Part shown: positions 16,689 to 26,455 of the stretch, in pieces
How positions within the stretch are numbered: position 1 is the stretch's first letter
Layout: the number at the start of each line of letters is the position of its first letter
Assembly (NCBI GenBank): GCA_027317055.1
Contig: DAHVFK010000005.1
Location: 1 to 26,455 of the forward strand
DNA from: Betaproteobacteria bacterium
GTDB lineage: Bacteria > Pseudomonadota > Gammaproteobacteria > Burkholderiales > SG8-39
DNA length: 26,455 nucleotides
Direction of reading: 5' to 3'
Translations under genes and position numbers: made by a program
Notes under the pieces: generated by a model
What the model was told of the DNA's origin: nothing
What the model saw: only the letters and a program-made list of their open reading frames with translations
Databases searched by the model: none

Positions 16689-18114
16689 GCACCTTTCCCG
16701 CGCGCGCGCCGCTCGGGCGTCCGTCGCGCCAGGCGATCTGCCCGTTGACCATCACCAGCTCGATGCCCTCGGCGGGCGTAGCGGGATGCTCGAAGGTCGC
16801 CGCGTCACGCACCCGCACGGGATCGAACAGGGTCAGGTCCGCGTAGGCGCCGGGCGCGACCAGGCCGCGCCCTTCGAGCTCGAAGTTGCGCGCCGACAGG
16901 CCGGTCATCTTGTGCACCGCCTGCTCGAGCGTGAATAGCCCCTCGTCGCGCGCGTAGTGCCCCAGCACGCGCGGGAACGTGCCCCACAGGCGCGGGTGCG
17001 GATGGATGTCGTGCGGCAATCCGTCCGAGCCGATCATCGTGGGCGCGAAGGCGAGCACGCGCCGCACGTCCTCCTCGCTCATCTGGAAGTACACCGCCCC
17101 GGCCGGCTGCAGCCTGGCCGCGGCCTGCTCGGGACCGCAGCCCATAGTGCGCGCGACCTCGTCCAGCGCCTTGCCGGCGAACTCGGGATGCGGCGTGGAC
17201 CAGGTGACCAGGGTCTTCGACGCGCGCGCCACCATGTCCCAGCGCAGCACGGTCGACGACGCGGCGTACGGATAGGCGTCGAGCGCCACCGGCTGCGCGC
17301 GCATCGCAGCCTCGATCGCCGCCAGGCTCTGGCGCGTTTTGCCGTGGTTCGCCACCCCTGCGGCCTTGTGGTGGGAGATGAACGCGGGCACCCCCGCTTC
17401 GCGCCCGATGCGCAAGGTCTCCTCGAGCGACTCGAGCAGGTGGTCGGCTTCGTCGCGCATGTGCGTGACGTAGAGCGCGCCGCGCGCGCGCAAGGGGGCA
17501 CAGAGCTCGATCACCTCCTCGGTCGGCGCGGCGTTGGCCGGCGCGTAGAACAGGCCAGTCGAGAGCCCGATCGCGCCCGCGTCGAGGCTTTCCGCCGCGA
17601 TCGCGCGCATGCGTGCGATCTCGCTCTTCGTGGCGGCACGGTCGAGCCGGTCCAGGGTCGCCACGCGCAGGGTGCTGTGGCCGACCAGCAGTGCGGCGTT
17701 AAGCGCCGCCGGGCGCGCGCCGAGCTCCTCGAGATAGTCCGCAAAGCGCGGGTAGCGGTACGAGCCGCCCGCGTCGAGCAGGTCGAGCGGCGGCGGCACG
17801 CGCTCGGCGACCAGCGGCGCGAGGCTGATGCCGCAGTTGCCGCCGATCACGGTGGTCACGCCCTGGCTCAGCTTGGGCGTCATGTCCGGCTCGGCGAGCA
17901 GCAGCCGGTCGTCGTGCGTGTGCACGTCGATGAAGCCGGGCGCGAGCACCCGGCCCGAAGCATCGACCTCGCGCTCGGCGCTCCAGCCCTCGAGCCGACC
18001 GAGCGCGGCAATGCGCTCACCGCGCACCGCGACGTCGGCCGCGCGCCGCGGCGCGCCGCTGCCGTCGATCAGGGTCGCGTTGCGGAACAGGATGTCGCAT
18101 TTCTCGCCGGCCAT
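16651..18114 (-). CDS. N-acyl-D-amino-acid deacylase (D-aminoacylase family)
   Basis: 487 residues. Metal-dependent amidohydrolase that releases D-amino acids from N-acyl or similar D-amides. Likely metal ligands are H65 and H67 (DVHTHDD), C94 (GGNCGISLAP), H218 (THMRDEAD), H248/H249 (ISHHKAAG) and D364 (IGSDGLPHD). The C-terminal beta-sandwich residues (GAYADLTLFDP...VNGQIAWRDG) are typical. The ATG at 18114 was chosen because the homologous N-terminus starts at CDILFRNATLIDG; an upstream in-frame ATG would overlap the HTH gene. It follows that regulator by 16 bp, so probably shares its transcript. The 3' end overlaps the TfdA-like gene on the other strand. Confidence 0.9.
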   Translation of the reverse strand: MAGEKCDILFRNATLIDGSGAPRRAADVAVRGERIAALGRLEGWSAEREVDASGRVLAPGFIDVHTHDDRLLLAEPDMTPKLSQGVTTVIGGNCGISLAPLVAERVPPPLDLLDAGGSYRYPRFADYLEELGARPAALNAALLVGHSTLRVATLDRLDRAATKSEIARMRAIAAESLDAGAIGLSTGLFYAPANAAPTEEVIELCAPLRARGALYVTHMRDEADHLLESLEETLRIGREAGVPAFISHHKAAGVANHGKTRQSLAAIEAAMRAQPVALDAYPYAASSTVLRWDMVARASKTLVTWSTPHPEFAGKALDEVARTMGCGPEQAAARLQPAGAVYFQMSEEDVRRVLAFAPTMIGSDGLPHDIHPHPRLWGTFPRVLGHYARDEGLFTLEQAVHKMTGLSARNFELEGRGLVAPGAYADLTLFDPVRVRDAATFEHPATPAEGIELVMVNGQIAWRDGRPSGARAGKVLRRQAGRRDRAS

Positions 18115-18130
18115 GCGCTTCGCCTCCGCC

Positions 18131-18490
18131 TCAGTCCGCCAGTCGAAGCTCGCAACGAACCACGTCCCAGCCGACTGCGACCCGCGCATCCGCGCGCCGC
18201 TCGACCAGACCCAGCTCGACGAGCCGCTTCACGTCAGTATGCACGTTCTTGTAATCGCGCTCGAGGCGCCGCGCCAGCTCGTAGACCGACAGCGGCCCGA
18301 CCGTGCGCAGCCGCTCGAGCAGCCGCCAGCGCGCGGGCGTGAGGTTCTTCAACAGGGCCGGCAGCTCGGGCAGGGTCAGCACCGCGAGCGACGGTACGCG
18401 CCGTCCCTCGGCGGCGCGGTTCCACGCCGCCTCGAAGCGGTCGAGCGCGTCGCCCGGCGCTCCGACGCGCAGCTCAAGCGCTTTCGCCAA
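18131..18490 (-). CDS. Winged-HTH DNA-binding protein, HVO_A0114/TumA-like (putative antitoxin)
   Basis: 119 residues from TTG at 18490. A short N-terminal segment (LELRVGAPGDALDRFE) and linker precede a winged helix-turn-helix (about 52-100): TPARWRLLERLR, VYELARRLERDYKNVHTDVKRLVELGLVERR. The RDYKNVHTDVK recognition helix is the hallmark I associate with HVO_A0114-type regulators, which often pair with DUF6516/TumE proteins. The TTG start overlaps the toxin gene by 17 nt, and the G-rich GGAGG sits very close to it, so translation is probably coupled. Upstream ATG codons in frame would run through the toxin gene in another frame and give an unlike N-terminus. Probably autoregulates the operon by binding the palindrome at 18721-18735. 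Confidence 0.75.
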   Translation of the reverse strand: MAKALELRVGAPGDALDRFEAAWNRAAEGRRVPSLAVLTLPELPALLKNLTPARWRLLERLRTVGPLSVYELARRLERDYKNVHTDVKRLVELGLVERRADARVAVGWDVVRCELRLAD

Positions 18491-18704
18491 GCCTCCCCCC
18501 GGCCGCCTCGACGTCGCGCTCGAAGTCGTAGCGCAGTTGCTCGACCGAGCGGAACTCGTACGGCAGCTCGCGTCCGCGCACGCGGCGGCGGCCGTTCGCG
18601 TACTCGACCAGCCTGCCGTAGCGCAGCATGTACTCGAGCGCGGCGCCGAGCTCGATCTCGAGCAGCGCGCCGTCGCCCAGCAGCACTCTTTCCCGCAGCA
18701 ACAT
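18474..18704 (-). CDS. Small TumE/DUF6516-like protein (putative toxin)
   Basis: 76 residues from ATG at 18704. It starts MLLRERVLLGDGALLEIEL and ends with ELPYEFRSVEQLRYDFERDVEAAGG; the pattern of E-PY-F-SVE-L-DF-DV matches the C-terminal half of DUF6516/TumE proteins as I remember them. It is shorter than typical members (about 100 residues) and lacks the GKGDHRH-like central stretch, so it may be a minimal or degenerate variant. It overlaps the HTH gene downstream, the usual toxin-first order for this pair. The ATG follows a TATCCT -10-like box by 7 nt with no Shine-Dalgarno sequence. The frame is open far upstream only as a shadow of nadE. The toxin role is inferred from family and partner. 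Confidence 0.6.
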   Translation of the reverse strand: MLLRERVLLGDGALLEIELGAALEYMLRYGRLVEYANGRRRVRGRELPYEFRSVEQLRYDFERDVEAAGGRLGESA

Positions 18705-18711
18705 ATGGCCC

Positions 18712-18739
18712 AGGATACCATAGCCTGGTAGGCTAGAAT
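18712..18739. promoter_or_regulatory. Divergent toxin/nadE promoter region with operator-like palindrome
   Basis: TAGCCT-GGT-AGGCTA (18721-18735) is a perfect inverted repeat with 6-nt arms. A second, overlapping repeat TACCA-TAGCC-TGGTA lies at 18717-18731. Plus-strand TAGAAT (18734-18739) ends 7 nt before the nadE ATG at 18747. Minus-strand TATCCT (18712-18717) ends 7 nt before the toxin ATG. The palindrome therefore overlaps the nadE -10 and sits in the spacer of the toxin promoter. No good -35 hexamers are seen. Confidence 0.55.
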
Positions 18740-18746
18740 GGCGCTC

Positions 18747-20765
<2,019 letters not shown>

Positions 20766-20775
20766 GGCGGAGCGG

Positions 20776-20813
20776 AAAGAAAAACGGGCCGGCCCAGAGA
20801 AGGGCCGGCCCGT
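20776..20813 (-). terminator. Intrinsic terminator of the hsp20-lon operon
   Basis: A perfect 12-bp stem, ACGGGCCGGCCC (20784-20795) and GGGCCGGCCCGT (20802-20813), with a 6-nt loop. Reading leftward, it runs into TTTTTCTTT (20784-20776), the expected U-tract for lon transcripts. Read rightward it has only CTT after the stem, so it should work mainly for lon but may also slow nadE read-through. Confidence 0.88.
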
Positions 20814-20854
20814 CTTGAAGCACGGTGAAAAGGGGGGGGGCCGTACTTCGAGGT

Positions 20855-23295
<2,441 letters not shown>

Positions 23296-23299
<4 letters not shown>

Positions 23300-23709
23300 G
23301 CGGCCTCCTTGCGTTTGGCGAACGTGAGCGTCAGCAGCCCGTTCGCGAGGGATCTGCCGGTGAGCTCGAGCGCGTGCATCGGCAGCCCGATGCGGCGTTC
23401 AAAGCGCCCGTAGGGAATTTCGAGGCGGTGGATGCGCGCGCCGCCATCGGAGGCGGGAAACGAGCGCAGCGCGGAGATGGTCACTGCGTCGTGTTCGATG
23501 CCGATCGCGACCGATTCGGCGCCAACGCCCGGCAGGGCGACATGCACGCGCAGCGCGTCGCCGCTCTCGACCAGGTCGACCGGCGGCTCCCAGGCCCTCG
23601 CGGCGGCCGACGGGCCGACGCGGAAGAACTGCCGCTGCAGGCGCTCGGCCTGCTCGAGCAAAGACAGGGCCTCGCCCCACATCAGGCTGTGCAAATCGCG
23701 CGATCTCAT
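23296..23709 (-). CDS. Small heat-shock protein, Hsp20/alpha-crystallin family
   Basis: 137 residues. ATP-independent holdase chaperone. The alpha-crystallin domain covers about 40-135: WEPPVDLVESGDALRVHVALPGV, a central YGRFERRIGLP, and a closing ANGLLTLTFAKRKEAA that matches the NGVL-T consensus. The N-terminal arm is short and helical, with a QAERLQRQFF amphipathic stretch. It overlaps lon by four bases (ATGA), linking a holdase to a protease that disposes of the same clients. The ATG lies 7 nt after a sigma-32-like -10, so the mRNA may be leaderless; a later ATG at codon 10 is an alternative start but has no Shine-Dalgarno sequence. Confidence 0.9.
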
Positions 23710-23716
23710 GAGCGTT

Positions 23717-23745
23717 AGATGGCGCTGCCCTGCCCCGGATTCAAG
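23717..23745 (-). promoter_or_regulatory. Sigma-32 (RpoH)-type heat-shock promoter of hsp20-lon
   Basis: On the minus strand CTTGAA (23745-23740), a 15-bp spacer and CGCCATCT (23724-23717) match the RpoH consensus CTTGAA-N13-17-CCCCATNT at all but one defined position. The -10 ends 7 nt before the hsp20 ATG. Confidence 0.78.
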
Positions 23746-23746
23746 T

Positions 23747-23788
23747 CGAGCGGGAAAAGGGGTGCTGCATCAGGGCGTTACCCGCTCG
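23747..23788. repeat. Inverted repeat directly upstream of the heat-shock promoter
   Basis: CGAGCGGG (23747-23754) and CCCGCTCG (23781-23788) are perfectly complementary, 26 nt apart, one base upstream of the -35. It does not match CIRCE (the HrcA site). It may be an operator, or a long-loop hairpin ending acpA-like transcripts, which come from the same direction. Confidence 0.4.
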
Positions 23789-23794
23789 GACGTA

Positions 23795-25297
23795 CTAGAA
23801 CGCGAACGCGTTGCTCAGGTCGCCTGCCTTCGCGCGCACCCCGGGCAGCGGCTCGAGGCCGAAGCGCTCGGTGATGAATTTCAGGATCGAGGTCGTGTCG
23901 TAGGGCGTTTTGTCGACGTAGCCGCGCCTGGCGTAGGGCGACACGATCAGGGTCGGAATTCGCGAGCCCGGCCCCCAGCGGTCGCCCCAGCCCGGGCCGG
24001 AAGGCGGCGGCACGTGATCCCAGAAGCCGCCGTTCTCGTCGTAGGTGACGATGACTGCCATGTGCGCCCACTGCGGGCTCGCCTTGAGCCGCTCGAGCAG
24101 CGCGGCGATGTGCTCGTCGCCGCTCATCAGGTCGGAGTAGCTCGGGTGCTCGGTGTAGCGGCCGGCGGGCTTGAAGAACACGACCTGCGGCAGCGCGCCC
24201 TTGTCGATCGCCGCCAGCAGCTCCTTTTCGTCCTTGAGGTGCTCGGCGCGCTCGCGCGTGCCCGGCGCGAAGCGCGCGTAGTAGTTGAACGGCTGGTGGT
24301 GCGGCTGGAAGATCGGGCTGTCGGCGCCGCGCGCGTAGATCACGCTGCGCTTAACGCCGGAGTCCTGGCGCCCGTCGGCAAGCGCCTGGTCCCAGCCGCC
24401 CGCGTACCAGACCCAGCTCACGCCCTTGGCCGAGAGGGTGTCGCCGATGGTTTTTGCGCTCAGCGGCGGCGCGGGATGGCGCGCCGGGTCGGCGTAGTCG
24501 CGGTCCCCGCCCGCGGCCGGCGGGATGCCGCTCGGCTGGTACGGTGGCTGAGTGGTATTGACCAGAAAGCCGTCCGGCGTGACGCGGCTCGGTCCGACTT
24601 CGACCGGCCCGTCGAGCACCGAGGCGGGCGAGCCGGACTTGTGCGCCAGGTTCCCGGCCGCGTCGAGCGTGGCGCGATCGTTGGCCGGCGCGTTCGGGTC
24701 GGACGGCGTGCAGGCGCACACCAGCCACTGGTGGTTGAGGAACGAGCCGCCGAAGGCGCCCATGAAGAAGTGGTCGGCGAGCGTGTAGTCCTGCGCCCAC
24801 TTCCACAGCTTCATGCGCGAGCCGTCGAAGTAGCCCATCACCCAGGCGCCGACGTTTGACATGGCGACGAACCGGTCGTTCCGGCCGCCGTCGATCTGTT
24901 CGCGGTTCTGGTAATACAGGTGCCAGGGGCTCGGCAGCACCTGGTCGAGCCGCCCGTTGATCGGCGGCGCGTCGATGCGGAACGGGCCGTTCGGCATACC
25001 GCGCGTCGGGTAGCGCGGATCGGGCTTGCCGTGCGTGTAGACCGGCGGCAGGTACGGCAGCGGCTTGCCGTCGTGATCGACCTGCGTCTTTTGCGCCGCG
25101 CTCGCCTGGGCGAGGCCCTCGGCGCCCGGAAACATGCCGTAAAGATGGTCGAAGCTGCGATTCTCGGCGTAGATCACCACCACGGTATCGATCCTGTCGA
25201 GGCCCGCGCGGCCGGCCGGCTGGCCCGCGCAGCCGGCAACGAGCGCCGCCACCAGGCAAGCGAGAATCGTTCCGCCCGAGCTCTCAAACCGTTTCAT
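23795..25297 (-). CDS. Lipoprotein phosphoesterase, AcpA/phospholipase C family
   Basis: 500 residues. It begins with a lipoprotein signal: a basic start, a hydrophobic stretch (about 10-21) and lipobox ALVAGC with C23 lipidated. The mature part belongs to the alkaline-phosphatase-like phosphoesterase family of Francisella AcpA and bacterial phospholipase C, shown by VVVIYAENRSFDHLYGMFPG (39-58), NHQWLV, and YDENGGFWDHVPPP (419-432). Such enzymes release phosphate from esters or lipids at the cell envelope; the substrate here is unknown. The ATG at 25297 follows GGGGGG by about 4 nt. No pho-box was recognised upstream. Confidence 0.85.
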   Translation of the reverse strand: MKRFESSGGTILACLVAALVAGCAGQPAGRAGLDRIDTVVVIYAENRSFDHLYGMFPGAEGLAQASAAQKTQVDHDGKPLPYLPPVYTHGKPDPRYPTRGMPNGPFRIDAPPINGRLDQVLPSPWHLYYQNREQIDGGRNDRFVAMSNVGAWVMGYFDGSRMKLWKWAQDYTLADHFFMGAFGGSFLNHQWLVCACTPSDPNAPANDRATLDAAGNLAHKSGSPASVLDGPVEVGPSRVTPDGFLVNTTQPPYQPSGIPPAAGGDRDYADPARHPAPPLSAKTIGDTLSAKGVSWVWYAGGWDQALADGRQDSGVKRSVIYARGADSPIFQPHHQPFNYYARFAPGTRERAEHLKDEKELLAAIDKGALPQVVFFKPAGRYTEHPSYSDLMSGDEHIAALLERLKASPQWAHMAVIVTYDENGGFWDHVPPPSGPGWGDRWGPGSRIPTLIVSPYARRGYVDKTPYDTTSILKFITERFGLEPLPGVRAKAGDLSNAFAF

Positions 25298-25387
25298 ATC
25301 GCCCCCCCGGGTGACTGGATTCGAAACGATACGCCTGATTCATGAGGATTTGCCAGTCGCCACCAGGCCGCCTCGCGCGGCGCGTCA

Positions 25388-25393
25388 TACAAT
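25388..25393 (+). promoter_or_regulatory. Possible -10 box of the amidohydrolase gene
   Basis: TACAAT (5 of 6 to consensus) lies 29 nt before the ATG at 25423. No -35 hexamer is at the right distance. Confidence 0.3.
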
Positions 25394-25422
25394 CGACGCC
25401 GCTCCGACATCACCGCCCCCTG

Positions 25423-26256
25423 ATGACCGCTGGCGACAACCCGTTCTGCGACACCCACGCCCACGTGTTCGGGCCGCAGCAGAAATATCCTTACAACCCC
25501 GGGCGCGCCTATACCCCCGCAGACGCGCCGCTCGAGGCCTGGTTCGCGCTGCACGCCCGGCTCGGCATCGGGCGCGGCGTACTGGTGCAGCCGAGCGTCT
25601 ACGGCACCGACAACCGCGCGATCCTCGATGCGGTGGCACTGCACCCGCAGCGGCTGCGCGCGGTGGTTGCGGTGGGCGCGGACGTGAGCGAGGCCGAGCT
25701 CGAGCGCCTGCACGGGGCCGGCGCGCGCGGCATCCGCGTCAACCTGGCCGACAAGGGCGGCAACCCTTTCGCCTCGCCCGCCGAGCTCGAGCGCATCGCA
25801 GAGCGCATCGCGCCGCTGGGCTGGCACGTCGAGCTGCTCGCGCACGTGAACGAGATGGGCGAGTGGCAGGACGTGCTCGCGCGCCTGCCGCTCGACGTCG
25901 TATTCGGCCACTTCGGCTACATGCCGGCGGCCCTCGGCGCGGGCCACCCGGCCTATCGCGCCTTCCTCGCGCAGCTCGAGGGCGGACGCTGGTGGGTGAA
26001 GCTCACCGCGCCCTACCGTCTCACCGCACGCAGCGCGCTGCCGTTCGACGACGTCGAGCCGTTCGCGCGCGCGCTCGCCGCGGCGTGCCCCGAGCGGCTG
26101 CTGTGGGGCTCGGACTGGCCGCACCCCTACATCCGCTCGAAAGCCCTCTCGCCCGACGACGAGGGGATGTTCGCCCAGCTCATGCAGTGGATTCCCGACG
26201 CCGCGGTGCAGCGGCTCATGCTGGCCGACAATCCGGCCAGGCTGTACGGGTTCTAA
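25423..26256 (+). CDS. Amidohydrolase-2 family hydrolase (LigI-like, 2-pyrone-4,6-dicarboxylate hydrolase-like)
   Basis: 277 residues. TIM-barrel lactonase or amidohydrolase of the PF04909 group. The motif D10-T-H12-A-H14 opens the barrel, H163 lies in FGHFGYMP, and D231 in the GSDWPHP signature. N-terminal CDTHAHVFGPQQKYPYNPGRAYTP is characteristic of the LigI/sulfomuconolactone hydrolase subgroup, which opens lactone rings in aromatic catabolism. The ATG at 25423 was chosen because the family motif starts a few residues after it; the 27 extra upstream codons are unlike the family. No aromatic pathway genes lie beside it, but a TRAP permease gene is convergent 2 bp downstream. Confidence 0.85.
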   Translation: MTAGDNPFCDTHAHVFGPQQKYPYNPGRAYTPADAPLEAWFALHARLGIGRGVLVQPSVYGTDNRAILDAVALHPQRLRAVVAVGADVSEAELERLHGAGARGIRVNLADKGGNPFASPAELERIAERIAPLGWHVELLAHVNEMGEWQDVLARLPLDVVFGHFGYMPAALGAGHPAYRAFLAQLEGGRWWVKLTAPYRLTARSALPFDDVEPFARALAAACPERLLWGSDWPHPYIRSKALSPDDEGMFAQLMQWIPDAAVQRLMLADNPARLYGF

Positions 26257-26258
26257 GC

Positions 26259-26455
26259 TCAGGACAGCTTGGTCGGCAGCCAGAGCGCGATCTGCGGGAA
26301 CGCGATCAGCAGCGCGATCATCGCCATCAGGGTGATCACGAAAGGCGCCGAGCCGACGATCACGTCGTAGATCTGGCCGCGCGAGCGCACGCCCTGCACC
26401 ACGAACAGGTTGAAGCCCACCGGCGGCGTGATCAGCGCGGTCTCGATCAGCAGCA
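26259..26455 (-). CDS. TRAP transporter large permease (DctM), C-terminal end only
   Basis: The last 64 residues of a leftward gene whose start lies beyond the window, with the TGA at 26261-26259. LLIETALITPPVGFNLFVVQ is the highly conserved DctM C-terminal motif, followed by a final membrane helix (about 20 residues, PFVITLMAMIALLIAF) and a short tail ending PTKLS. DctM is the ion-driven membrane component of tripartite ATP-independent periplasmic transporters for organic acids. The adjoining LigI-like hydrolase suggests an aromatic or lactone acid substrate, which is inference. Confidence 0.9.
   Translation of the reverse strand, partial: LLIETALITPPVGFNLFVVQGVRSRGQIYDVIVGSAPFVITLMAMIALLIAFPQIALWLPTKLS

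Noticed and set aside
16957..18342. 461-codon rightward frame opposite the deacylase gene
   Set aside because: Antisense shadow; the deacylase on the other strand has its metal-ligand motifs in order.

Overview
The window is GC-rich, gene-dense bacterial chromosome, most likely from a betaproteobacterium (Burkholderiales-like). The grounds are the canonical queA-tgt-yajC-secD-secF operon, a TfdA-like dioxygenase close to the Cupriavidus enzyme, a TRAP-transporter gene, an RpfC/RpfG pair, and GC-rich codon use with -10 boxes that stand out as AT islands. There is no integrase, transposase, phage gene, rRNA or CRISPR array. Genus cannot be assigned from sequence alone.

Layout. 1-3732 (minus): an rpfG-rpfC signalling operon (HD-GYP response regulator, then hybrid sensor kinase), followed by the first 14 codons of another gene that leaves the window. 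3733-4041: an AT-rich inverted repeat and tRNA-Leu(CAA). 4042-9371 (plus): queA and tgt (queuosine tRNA modification), then yajC, secD and secF (preprotein translocase accessory complex). 9381-14797: purB (minus), a uracil-DNA-glycosylase-superfamily gene and a GST-fold gene (plus), then an aminotransferase-nudJ-mnmA operon (minus). 14857-16688 (plus): corA overlapping a TfdA-like dioxygenase gene. 16651-18704 (minus): a TumE/TumA-like toxin-antitoxin pair and an N-acyl-D-amino-acid deacylase in one probable operon. 18747-20765 (plus): glutamine-dependent NAD synthetase, divergent from the toxin. 20776-23745 (minus): an Hsp20-Lon operon with a sigma-32-type promoter and an intrinsic terminator. 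23795-26455: an AcpA/phospholipase-C-like lipoprotein (minus), a LigI-like amidohydrolase (plus) and the 3' end of a TRAP large permease gene (minus).

Most genes are housekeeping or ordinary accessory genes. Four points deserve attention. (1) The TumE/TumA-like module is divergent from nadE across about 40 bp, with opposed -10 elements and a palindrome that overlaps the nadE -10 and lies in the toxin promoter spacer, so the antitoxin could control NAD synthesis. (2) Five housekeeping-type -10 hexamers lie 6-8 nt before an ATG (queA, the UDG gene, corA, nadE and the toxin), and the hsp20 heat-shock promoter has the same geometry, suggesting leaderless mRNAs. (3) Hsp20 and a Lon protease share an ATGA junction under a near-consensus heat-shock promoter. 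(4) RpfC carries an extra degenerate receiver-like segment. All functional statements come from reading sequence and remembered family features; no database search was run.
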